Positions 57,484 to 64,000 of a stretch of DNA of 64,000 nt are shown here, in pieces. A program made the translations under genes and the position numbers. Each line of letters begins with the position of its first letter. Positions within the stretch are counted from its first letter, which is position 1. The notes beneath the pieces are model-generated. The model was not told the origin of the DNA, did not search any database, and saw only the letters and a program-made list of their open reading frames with translations. Source of the stretch: Paenarthrobacter aurescens TC1 (GTDB lineage Bacteria; Actinomycetota; Actinomycetes; Actinomycetales; Micrococcaceae); assembly GCA_000014925.1 (NCBI GenBank), contig CP000474.1:3224001-3288000 (forward strand), in the 5' to 3' direction.

Positions 57484-58347
57484 TTACAGGGAAGGCTGGA
57501 CTCCGAAGGCGACTGCGAGCTTCATGATCTTCTCGGCGCGGCCCAAACGCGGGAGGTCGGAACCATCGCGGATGACACGGCCGTTGGCCTCGAAGTCGTT
57601 CATGAAGTCCGTGGCCCAGGCGACGTCCGAAGGCGTGGGGCTGATGACCTCATTGATCACGGTGGTCTGGTCGATGGCCAGGCAAAGCTTGCCGGTCATT
57701 CCCATGGTCACGGTGATACCGGTCTGCTCACGCAGGATGGGGTGGTTGGTACCCACGGTGGGACCGTCGATGGGGCCCGGCAGGTTACCTACGCGGCTTG
57801 CGACAACGAGCTTTGCACGCGGGTACGCCATGGCTTCAGGGGTGGCCGCCATGCCCGTGTCGCGGCGGAAGTCGCCGGAGCCGAAAGCAAGCCGGAAAGC
57901 ACCCTGCGCGCGTGCGATGTGGTTGGCTTCCTCGATGCCGAGGGCTGACTCCACCAGCGCGATCACCGGGGTCTTGCCGTCCATGCGGTGGTAGGACTCC
58001 GTGACCTGGTCAGCGGATTCGGTCTTGGCCAGCATGACGCCGAGCAGGCCCGGGGTACCGCGCAATCCGGCGAGGTCGTCGGCCCAGAACGGGCTGGTGG
58101 CGTCATTGATACGGACCCAGGCCTTGCCACCGGCGGTCAACCAGTTGATGACGTTTTCGCGGGCAATGTCCTTCTGGGAAGGGTCAACGGCGTCTTCGAT
58201 GTCAAGGATGATGGCGTCTGCCCGTGAACCCGCGGATTCGTCAAAAAGCTCCGTCTTCATGGCATTCACAAGAAGCCAGGAACGGGCGATATCGGCGGGA
58301 ATATTGCGGGTAGGCCGAACTGATTCGGCGGCGATGCTAGACGTCAT
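57484..58347 (-). CDS. HpcH/HpaI aldolase/CitE-family CoA ester lyase
   Basis: 287 aa. A TIM-barrel lyase of the citrate-lyase beta/malyl-CoA group. RSWLLVNAMKTELFDESAGS, ADAIILDIEDAVDPSQKDIA with the metal-binding acidic residues, KAWVRINDATSPFWADDLAG, VIALVESALGIEEANHIA and LAFGSGDFRRDTGM are the active-site blocks. ATG at 58347 is chosen; TACGGT is 6 nt before it. Substrate unknown. Confidence 0.88.
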   Translation of the reverse strand: MTSSIAAESVRPTRNIPADIARSWLLVNAMKTELFDESAGSRADAIILDIEDAVDPSQKDIARENVINWLTAGGKAWVRINDATSPFWADDLAGLRGTPGLLGVMLAKTESADQVTESYHRMDGKTPVIALVESALGIEEANHIARAQGAFRLAFGSGDFRRDTGMAATPEAMAYPRAKLVVASRVGNLPGPIDGPTVGTNHPILREQTGITVTMGMTGKLCLAIDQTTVINEVISPTPSDVAWATDFMNDFEANGRVIRDGSDLPRLGRAEKIMKLAVAFGVQPSL

Positions 58348-58353
58348 GTATCT

Positions 58354-58359
58354 ACCGTA
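58354..58359 (-). promoter_or_regulatory. Leaderless -10 box of the HpcH gene
   Basis: TACGGT (minus strand), spacer AGATAC, then ATG at 58347. Confidence 0.52.
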
Positions 58360-58560
58360 TCCGGCCAGCGCCCTGCACAGCGAAGAATTCCGCCCGCTTG
58401 TGAGGATCAATACGAACTAAACCCCATATGACTGTGGGGTCCCGCAGTATGAACGCCCGACGACGGTACCCGCCAGTCATATCCGGCCCAGTTGTCGCTG
58501 TTGTTCACAAGGCTCAACACTGCGTCTTTGTGTCCCCGGGTTGCCGGAAAAGGCCCCGGA

Positions 58561-58600
58561 TTTCGTCCCGTTTCGGGCTGTTTCGCAGCGTTTCCGGGAG
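58561..58600 (+). promoter_or_regulatory. Four 10-bp-phased TTTC repeats
   Basis: TTTCGTCCCG, TTTCGGGCTG, TTTCGCAGCG and TTTCCGGGAG follow each other without gap. The 10-bp period puts each TTTC on one face of the helix. Probable operator for a regulator of the sulfonate operon 128 bp downstream (inference). Confidence 0.5.
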
Positions 58601-58727
58601 TTACCGCGGCACTTCCCAGCCGCCGTCGGAATGGGCTTTCATCGTTCCCAAGCCGTTGCACAGGATCCCAAGCCCTTACGTGAGCCGGCCTTACCCAACA
58701 CCCTGCAATCCATCGAAAGTAGCTCCC

Positions 58728-59756
58728 ATGAAACTGCACTTGCCCCTGCTGAGCGTCGCGGCCGCCGTCGTACTAGCGCTGACGGTGTCCGGCTGCGGCG
58801 GTGCAGCCGAAGCCGGACAAGCCAGCCAGACCGGCAACGAGGTCAAGGAACTCCGGTACCAAGGCTCAGCCAACAACGTGACCTTTCCCGAGCTTGCGGC
58901 GGATCTGGGCTACCTCGGCGACCTGAAACTGAACTGGGTGGGCAACACCACCAGTGGCCCGCAGGACATCCAGTCCGCAGCCACCAACCAGACCGACTTC
59001 GGAGGCGCGTTCTCCGGTGCGGTGGTCAAGCTCATCGAAGCCGGCGCTCCCGTCAAGGCCGTGACCAACTACTACGGCTCGGACGAGAAAACCTTCAGCG
59101 GTTACTACGTGAAGGCCGATAGCACCATCAAGGAACCGCGCGACCTGATCGGCAAGAAGATCGCGGTCAACACCTTGGGCGCGCACCACGAAGCCGTCAT
59201 CAACACCTGGCTGACCAAGAACGGACTCAGCCAGGACGAAATTAAGCAGGTCCAGCTCGTCCCGCTCGCACCCAACGATACCGAGGAAGCCATCCGCCGC
59301 GGACAGGTGGACGCGGGAACGCTCGGTGGCGTACTGCAGGACAGGGCCATCGAAGCAGGCGGACTGCGCTCGCTGTTCAGCGATGTGGAGTTGTTCGGAA
59401 CGTTCGCGGGCGGCCAGATCGTGCTCCGCAACGAGTTCATTGAAAAGAACCCAAACACCACCCGAACCTTCACCACGGGCGTTGCCAAAGCGATCAAGTG
59501 GGCAGCCGAGACGCCCCGCGATGAAGTCATTGCCCGTTTCACCAAGATCATCGAAAGCCGCGGACGCAATGAGAGCACGGCCAACCTGAAGTTCTGGAAG
59601 AGCCCTGGCGTCCCGGACGCCGGCGTGATCCAGGACAAGGACTTCACCCGCTGGGAGGCCTGGCTCAGCTCCGCCGGCATCGTCAAGGACAAGCTCACTC
59701 CTTCCAAGTACTACACCAACGAGTTCAACGAACTCGCTGCAGCGAAGAAGGGATAG
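58728..59756 (+). CDS. Sulfonate/taurine-type ABC substrate-binding lipoprotein
   Basis: 342 aa. Signal peptide MKLHLPLLSVAAAVVLALTV followed by the lipobox SGC, so the mature protein is lipid-anchored at the cell surface. ELRYQGSANNVTFPELAADL, GSGP-like SGPQDIQSAATNQTDFGGA and DLIGKKIAVNTLGAHHEAVI are typical of the SsuA/TauA/NrtA group. ATG at 58728 is chosen for the signal peptide. Next to ATPase, permease and a TauD-family enzyme, an organosulfonate is the likely ligand. Confidence 0.87.
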   Translation: MKLHLPLLSVAAAVVLALTVSGCGGAAEAGQASQTGNEVKELRYQGSANNVTFPELAADLGYLGDLKLNWVGNTTSGPQDIQSAATNQTDFGGAFSGAVVKLIEAGAPVKAVTNYYGSDEKTFSGYYVKADSTIKEPRDLIGKKIAVNTLGAHHEAVINTWLTKNGLSQDEIKQVQLVPLAPNDTEEAIRRGQVDAGTLGGVLQDRAIEAGGLRSLFSDVELFGTFAGGQIVLRNEFIEKNPNTTRTFTTGVAKAIKWAAETPRDEVIARFTKIIESRGRNESTANLKFWKSPGVPDAGVIQDKDFTRWEAWLSSAGIVKDKLTPSKYYTNEFNELAAAKKG

Positions 59757-59758
59757 CC

Positions 59759-60646
59759 ATGACCGCGAAAATCAGCCTCCGGAACGTCACCAAAGAGTTC
59801 ACGGTCCGGGCAACCAAAACCACCAGCGCCACCCGCCTCACTGCCATCGATTCCCTGAGCCTGGACGTCCGCGACGGCGAATTCCTCACCTTGGTGGGGC
59901 CCAGCGGGTCAGGAAAGACCACACTCCTGGACCTGCTGGCCGGGCTCTCCACGCCGACTTCCGGCGAGGTCCTGGTGGATGGGAAGGCCGTCACCGGGCC
60001 AGGGAAGGACCGGGCCGTGGTGTTCCAGCAGTACGCACTGTTCCCCTGGCGGACGGCCTCGGCGAACGTCTCGATCGGGCTTGAAGGCGTAGGGCCGGAC
60101 GGCAAGAAGCTGAACCGACGGGAACGGGCCGCGAAAGCCAGCGAGTACCTGGCACTGGTGGGGCTCGCGGGCTTTGAGGACCGCTACCCCCATGAGCTGT
60201 CCGGCGGCATGAAGCAGCGCGTTGCCATCGCCCGCAGCCTGGCCTACGAGCCGGATGTGTTGCTGATGGATGAACCATTCGCAGCCCTTGACGCCCAGAC
60301 CCGCGAGCAGCTGCAGGATGAGCTCCTCAGGATCTGGAAGGCCACCGGGAAGACCATCGTCTTCATCACGCACGGCATCGATGAGGCCGTGTACCTCGGC
60401 GAGCGCGTGGCTGTGCTGAGCGCCCGCCCCGGCCGGCTCAAGGAAATCGTGGACATCAACATCCCGGACCGCGACGGTGACGAGGACATCCGCTCCAACC
60501 CCGCCTTCGTGGAGCACCGCCACCAGGTGTGGACGCTCCTGCACGACGAAGTCCGCCGCGCCCAGGACGCCGGCCACCGCAAGATCCTGCCGGACGGCAG
60601 CGCACCGGACGAACCGGCAACCACCACTGAGAGGAGCGCCGCCTGA
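59759..60646 (+). CDS. Sulfonate/nitrate/taurine-type ABC ATP-binding protein
   Basis: 295 aa. Walker A GPSGSGKTTLLDLLAG (about 43-58), Q-loop VVFQQYALFPWRTASANV, signature LSGGMKQRVAIARSL, Walker B VLLMDEPFAALD, H-loop FITHGIDEAVYLGERV. The FPWR after the Q-loop is typical of SsuB/TauB. It starts 2 bp after the binding-protein gene and overlaps the permease start by one base. Confidence 0.93.
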   Translation: MTAKISLRNVTKEFTVRATKTTSATRLTAIDSLSLDVRDGEFLTLVGPSGSGKTTLLDLLAGLSTPTSGEVLVDGKAVTGPGKDRAVVFQQYALFPWRTASANVSIGLEGVGPDGKKLNRRERAAKASEYLALVGLAGFEDRYPHELSGGMKQRVAIARSLAYEPDVLLMDEPFAALDAQTREQLQDELLRIWKATGKTIVFITHGIDEAVYLGERVAVLSARPGRLKEIVDINIPDRDGDEDIRSNPAFVEHRHQVWTLLHDEVRRAQDAGHRKILPDGSAPDEPATTTERSAA

Positions 60647-61569
60647 TGACCACCACACTCACGCACGCGGAATCCGTAGCGTCCAAGGCGGGCAGCGCCA
60701 CTGAACCGGGCGCCGCCGTCGAACCTTCCGATACTCAAGCGGCAGCTGCAGAGCCTACGACGCCGGCACCCGGCATAGCGCGACGCGTCGCCGGGGCCGT
60801 GGGGTCAGGTTTGTGGAAGTCCGCGGCGGTCCTGGCTTTCCTGGCGCTGTGGGAGCTCGGACCGACGTACCTGGCCAGCCCGTCCACCCGGGTGTTCCTC
60901 CCGCCGCTCCACGAAGTGCTCCTGGCATGGGGCAAGCTGTTCGAAGCCGGAACCATCCAAGGCCACATCGCGGCCAGCCTCACCCGTTCCGTGGCCGGTT
61001 TCGGAGCCGCCCTGGTGGCAGGTGTCTCGTTGGGCCTGCTGATCGCTTGGTACGGTCGCCTGAACTCGGTCCTGAACCCGCTGCTGGAGCTGTTCCGCAA
61101 TACTGCGGCACTGGCTCTGCTTCCCGTGTTCACACTGCTGTTGGGTATCGGCGAGGAGTCCAAGATCAGCATCGTGGCGTACGCAGCGTTCTTCCCGGTT
61201 CTCCTCAACACCATTGCCGGCGTGAAGACCGTGGACCCGCTGTTGATCAGGGCCGCGCGCTCCTTGGGGCTCAACAGCTTCCGACTGTTCCAGAAGGTGA
61301 TTCTTCCGTCCGCAGTTCCCACCATTTTCACGGGTATCCGCATGGCCGGCACGGCATCCATCCTTGTGCTGATTGCTGCCGAAATGGTGGGCGCCAAGGC
61401 TGGCCTGGGTTACTTGATCGTGAATGCGCAGAGCAGCTTCCTGATCCCGGACATGTACGCGGGCATCCTCACGGTGTCCTTGCTGGGCCTTGGCGTGAAC
61501 TTCCTGCTGGTAGCCCTTGAACGGCACTTTTCCCGCTGGCGGACCGCCGTTGGCGCCGCTGCTTCCTAG
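60646..61569 (+). CDS. Sulfonate/taurine-type ABC permease
   Basis: 307 aa. After an Ala/Pro-rich cytosolic N-terminus of about 50 residues come six helices. The EAA-like loop that docks the ATPase is GVKTVDPLLIRAARSLGLNS, then FRLFQKVILPSAVPTIFTGI. Belongs to the SsuC/TauC group. TGATG overlap with the ATPase gene. Confidence 0.92.
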   Translation: MTTTLTHAESVASKAGSATEPGAAVEPSDTQAAAAEPTTPAPGIARRVAGAVGSGLWKSAAVLAFLALWELGPTYLASPSTRVFLPPLHEVLLAWGKLFEAGTIQGHIAASLTRSVAGFGAALVAGVSLGLLIAWYGRLNSVLNPLLELFRNTAALALLPVFTLLLGIGEESKISIVAYAAFFPVLLNTIAGVKTVDPLLIRAARSLGLNSFRLFQKVILPSAVPTIFTGIRMAGTASILVLIAAEMVGAKAGLGYLIVNAQSSFLIPDMYAGILTVSLLGLGVNFLLVALERHFSRWRTAVGAAAS

Positions 61570-61620
61570 ACCCACCCCGCGGCCCGTGCCGCAACCATCA
61601 CAACAAGTAAGGAAAGAACC

Positions 61621-62550
61621 ATGACCGTCATTACCGAAACCAAACTGGAGTTCGCCAAACTCGGCTCCCGCATCGGCGCCGAAATCCGTGGCTTGGACAT
61701 CAGCGGAGACCTTAGCCAGGAAACCGTCGCCCAGATCCGGGCTGCGTTGAACGAACACAAGGCGCTGGTGTTCCGCGAGGCGAACATCCTCAGCGACGAA
61801 GCCCAGGTGAAGTTTGCCAGCCACTTTGGCCCGCTCACCAAGGCCCACCCCACGGTTGCGTCCGTGGAGGGAGAAGAGAATGTCCTGCCCGTGGACAGCG
61901 AGAACGGCTCGGCCAACAACTGGCACACGGATGTGACCTTCGTGGTGAACCCGCCGCAGGCTTCCACGCTGCGCAGTATCGACCTCCCGGCCTATGGTGG
62001 CGAGACCCTGATCGCTTCCTCTGCCGGCGCGTACCAGGACCTGCCGGAGGAGCTGCGGAACTTCGCGGACACCCTCTGGGCCATCCACACCAATGACTAC
62101 GACTACTCGGTGCCCAAGAACCTTGAGCACTCCAACGCCGAAGAGCGCCGCAAGGAATTCACCCGCCTGAAGTTCGAAACCGCCCACCCGGTGGTGCGGG
62201 TCCACCCGTTGACCGGCGAGCGCGGATTGTTCATTGGGGGCTTCGCGCAGCGGCTCCGGATTGTGGGCCTGTCCAACACTGAGTCCAAGGACATCATCCG
62301 CCTGCTGCAGGCATACGTGACCCGTCCGGAGAACGTAGTCCGGGTGAACTGGGAGCCCAACCAGGTGGTCCTGTTCGATAACCGCATCACGCAGCACTAC
62401 GCACCGGACAACTACGACGGCCAGCCACGCAAGCTCAACCGCGTCACCATCGCGGGCGATATTCCGGTGGGCATCGATGGCAAGCCGAGCCAGGCACTCC
62501 AAGGTGATTCGAGCACCTACTCGGTAGTGGCTCCTTTGGCAGCTTCCTAG
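61621..62550 (+). CDS. TauD/TfdA-family Fe(II)/2-oxoglutarate dioxygenase
   Basis: 309 aa. It hydroxylates a substrate next to a sulfonate or similar group so that sulfite is released. Metal ligands are H102 and D104 in NNWHTDVTFV and H259 in NRITQHYAPD; the Arg that binds 2-oxoglutarate is in RKLNRVTIAGD. AAGGAAAG precedes the ATG. Its place after an ABC sulfonate importer gives uptake plus desulfonation in one operon; exact substrate is unknown. Confidence 0.9.
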   Translation: MTVITETKLEFAKLGSRIGAEIRGLDISGDLSQETVAQIRAALNEHKALVFREANILSDEAQVKFASHFGPLTKAHPTVASVEGEENVLPVDSENGSANNWHTDVTFVVNPPQASTLRSIDLPAYGGETLIASSAGAYQDLPEELRNFADTLWAIHTNDYDYSVPKNLEHSNAEERRKEFTRLKFETAHPVVRVHPLTGERGLFIGGFAQRLRIVGLSNTESKDIIRLLQAYVTRPENVVRVNWEPNQVVLFDNRITQHYAPDNYDGQPRKLNRVTIAGDIPVGIDGKPSQALQGDSSTYSVVAPLAAS

Positions 62551-62575
62551 GAGCGCCCATGTGTTGCTGTTGTAG

Positions 62576-62643
62576 ACCCAACTGAGTCGCAGTTCAGGCC
62601 GTTTTAAGTGCTCAAAAGGGCCCGAACTGCGACTCAGTTGGGT
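62576..62643. terminator. Large palindrome between convergent genes
   Basis: A perfect 20-bp outer stem (62576-62595 with 62624-62643) continues inward through GGCC/GGCC and TTTT/AAAA with single mismatches to an 8-base loop. It separates the dioxygenase (+) from the aldo/keto reductase (-). It can end transcription both ways and also looks like a dispersed repeat. Confidence 0.75.
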
Positions 62644-62653
62644 TAAAACAGCG

Positions 62654-63613
62654 TTAGGGGATGTTGTTTCCCCGCGCTGCCACCCACAATCCGTACCACT
62701 CGGCACGGGTCATGTCCGCCGCAACCGCTGCGGCATCGGCGCATGCCTTGATGCGCACGGGGTTAGTAGTTCCCACTACCGGGGAGATCCCGGCCGGGTG
62801 CTTCATCAGCCAACCCAGCAATACCGATTCCGGCGTGGTGTCCTTATCCGCCGCCAGTTTTTCAAGCATGTCCGCGGTAGCCGACTCAGCCGGCGAGAAC
62901 TCCGCAGACGGCGCACCTGTATAGCGCCCTTGGGCCAGGGAACCGTACGCCTGCAGTTCAATACCCTTGGCCATGCAGTGCTCAAGAGTCCCGTGCGGGA
63001 AGCTGTACTCCAGCCCCCCCGCATGGTTGACGAGCACAGTGCTCTCCAGCCAGTCCCGGCGAAGCAGACTCATTTCCAGTTGGTTCGCCACAATGGGAAT
63101 CTCCAACTCGTCCTGCAGGAACGCGATCTGCGCGCCGGACATGTTGGACACCCCCACCTGCCGCACCTTGCCTTCCGCCACCAACTGCCCGACGGCGTCA
63201 GCCACCTCACGCGGGTCCATCAACGGATCGGGGCGGTGCAGGAGCAGCGTATCCACGTAGTCTGTCTGGAGCCGCTTCAGGCTCTGGTTGACACGTTCGA
63301 GGATGGCTTCACGGCTGAGGTCGTAATGCGTATCCAGCCCGCGTTCCCCCAGCCTGATCCCGCACTTGGTCTGAAGCTGAATCTTTTCGCGCAGCCCCTG
63401 CGAACGGGCCAGGACTTCCCCAAATACAGCCTCGGACTTTCCGCTGCGATAGATATCCGCATGGTCAAAAAGCTCAACGCCAATCCCCTGTGCAGCTTGG
63501 ATCACTGCAGCGGCCTGATCGATCTCCGAAGCTCCGTAGGACGTACCGTCCCAAGGGCCGCCGAGTCCCATACAGCCGTAAATGAGGCGTCCCCGCCCGT
63601 TCGCATGAGTCAT
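62654..63613 (-). CDS. Aldo/keto reductase (YdhF-like)
   Basis: 319 aa. NADPH-dependent oxidoreductase, TIM barrel. Catalytic set: Asp and Tyr in ELFDHADIYRSGKSEAVFGE, Lys in IQLQTKCGIRLGERG, His in DTLLLHRPDPLMDPREVADA. VRQVGVSNMSGAQIAFLQ is the next strand and helix, and NADP contact is expected near GISPVVGTTNPVRIK. Substrate unknown. It follows the GH13-like gene by 24 bp and may share its transcript. Confidence 0.9.
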   Translation of the reverse strand: MTHANGRGRLIYGCMGLGGPWDGTSYGASEIDQAAAVIQAAQGIGVELFDHADIYRSGKSEAVFGEVLARSQGLREKIQLQTKCGIRLGERGLDTHYDLSREAILERVNQSLKRLQTDYVDTLLLHRPDPLMDPREVADAVGQLVAEGKVRQVGVSNMSGAQIAFLQDELEIPIVANQLEMSLLRRDWLESTVLVNHAGGLEYSFPHGTLEHCMAKGIELQAYGSLAQGRYTGAPSAEFSPAESATADMLEKLAADKDTTPESVLLGWLMKHPAGISPVVGTTNPVRIKACADAAAVAADMTRAEWYGLWVAARGNNIP

Positions 63614-63637
63614 AACTTCAATATTCTGCCGCAGCGC

Positions 63638-64000
63638 TTACGCGTTGCTGACAATCCACGCGGTGGTGTCGGAAGGCAGTTTGCCATCCTCCAGCGGGCC
63701 GCTGGCCACTGCGACGTTTCCTTCCGGAAGTTCCACGGGCTTGCTGCCGAAGTTGGTCACCGTGTGCCAGCCACCGGGCCGGCTAAAGTGCAGCACGTCC
63801 TGGTTCCCTGTTTCCACCCACTCGAGTTCCTCGTCGGTCTGGAGTTCGCTGCGCAGGCTCAGTGCCTTTCGGTAGAGCTCCAGGGTGGAGCCTTCCACGT
63901 TCTCCTGCCCGGACACTGCATAGTCCTTGAACCATTCCGGCTGCGGCAGGTGTGCTTTGCCCGCACCGAAGCCGTATGACGGACCTTCTGCGGTCCACGG
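63638..64000 (-). CDS. Glycoside hydrolase family 13 (alpha-glucosidase-like), C-terminal part
   Basis: The frame is open to the window edge; the start lies outside. The visible part begins PWTAEGPSYGFGAGKAHLPQ, then PEWFKDYAVSGQENVEGSTL with ELYRKALSLRSEL, the conserved segment that joins barrel and C-domain in alpha-glucosidases. The C-domain ends TTAWIVSNA. The catalytic triad is not in view, so substrate cannot be stated. Confidence 0.85.
   Translation of the reverse strand, partial: PWTAEGPSYGFGAGKAHLPQPEWFKDYAVSGQENVEGSTLELYRKALSLRSELQTDEELEWVETGNQDVLHFSRPGGWHTVTNFGSKPVELPEGNVAVASGPLEDGKLPSDTTAWIVSNA

Larger units (their letters stand above)
58348..58727. other. Divergent HpcH/sulfonate operon control region
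   Basis: 380 bp with no gene. It contains a CCCCA/TGGGG hairpin near 58420-58438 and the phased TTTC decamer array at 58561-58600. An open frame in phase with the binding protein back to 58428 has no Shine-Dalgarno and lacks coding character. Confidence 0.55.

Overview
The window looks like chromosomal DNA of a high-GC actinobacterium close to Arthrobacter/Paenarthrobacter (inference from gene content and protein likeness; no search was run). Supporting signs are mycothiol synthase (mshD) beside a glnR-type regulator, a MutT1-type Nudix-phosphatase beside ppk, a WXG100 protein, frequent GTG/TTG starts and no insertion sequence, prophage or CRISPR array. The window is cut at both ends inside glycoside hydrolases: a GH1 C-terminus at the left edge (+) and a GH13-like C-terminus at the right edge (-).

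Layout. 1-4.6 kb: GH1 tail, a 41-aa membrane peptide and a giant 1415-aa polytopic membrane protein. 4.7-9.2 kb: the str operon on the minus strand, rpsL-rpsG-fusA-tuf. 9.5-17.1 kb: rpoB-rpoC. 17.5-19.2 kb: thiolase and YbaK-type deacylase, divergent from rpoB. 19.2-25.7 kb: rplJ-rplL behind an L10-type leader, two tandem double-GNAT paralogues, rplK-rplA, nusG, secE; then tRNA-Trp(CCA). This block holds most of the core transcription and translation machinery. 26-36.5 kb: aspartate aminotransferase, a PspC-domain histidine kinase/LuxR regulator pair divergent from two further PspC genes, phosphofructokinase, a leaderless GNAT gene, and a padR-MFS efflux pair. 36.5-40.3 kb: ankyrin protein, YgfZ, flavodoxin-fold reductase, nitrobindin-like protein and membrane proteins, including a 37-aa gene. 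40.6-45.8 kb: glnR, mshD, ppk, mutT1-like. 46-49.9 kb: a WXG100 gene with a frameshifted C-terminal module, thyA-folA, asd. 50-58.3 kb: AbiEi-DUF559 protein, HTH_42 protein, murB with an upstream dehydratase-MFS run, DUF2797 protein, HpcH/CitE lyase. 58.7-62.6 kb: a sulfonate/taurine-type ABC importer with a TauD-family dioxygenase; then an aldo/keto reductase.

The most notable pattern is regulatory. Nine genes carry a TANNNT hexamer exactly 6 nt before the start codon, and a tenth has it at 5 nt; most have no convincing Shine-Dalgarno sequence. This is the geometry of leaderless mRNAs. It supports a 37-aa gene and decides the murB start. Other signals are four 10-bp-phased TTTC repeats before the sulfonate operon, a tRNA-like fold without D and anticodon arms between glnR and mshD, an inverted pair of ~66-bp dispersed elements, several large intergenic palindromes, and a +1 frameshift joining the WXG100 gene to a toxin-like module.
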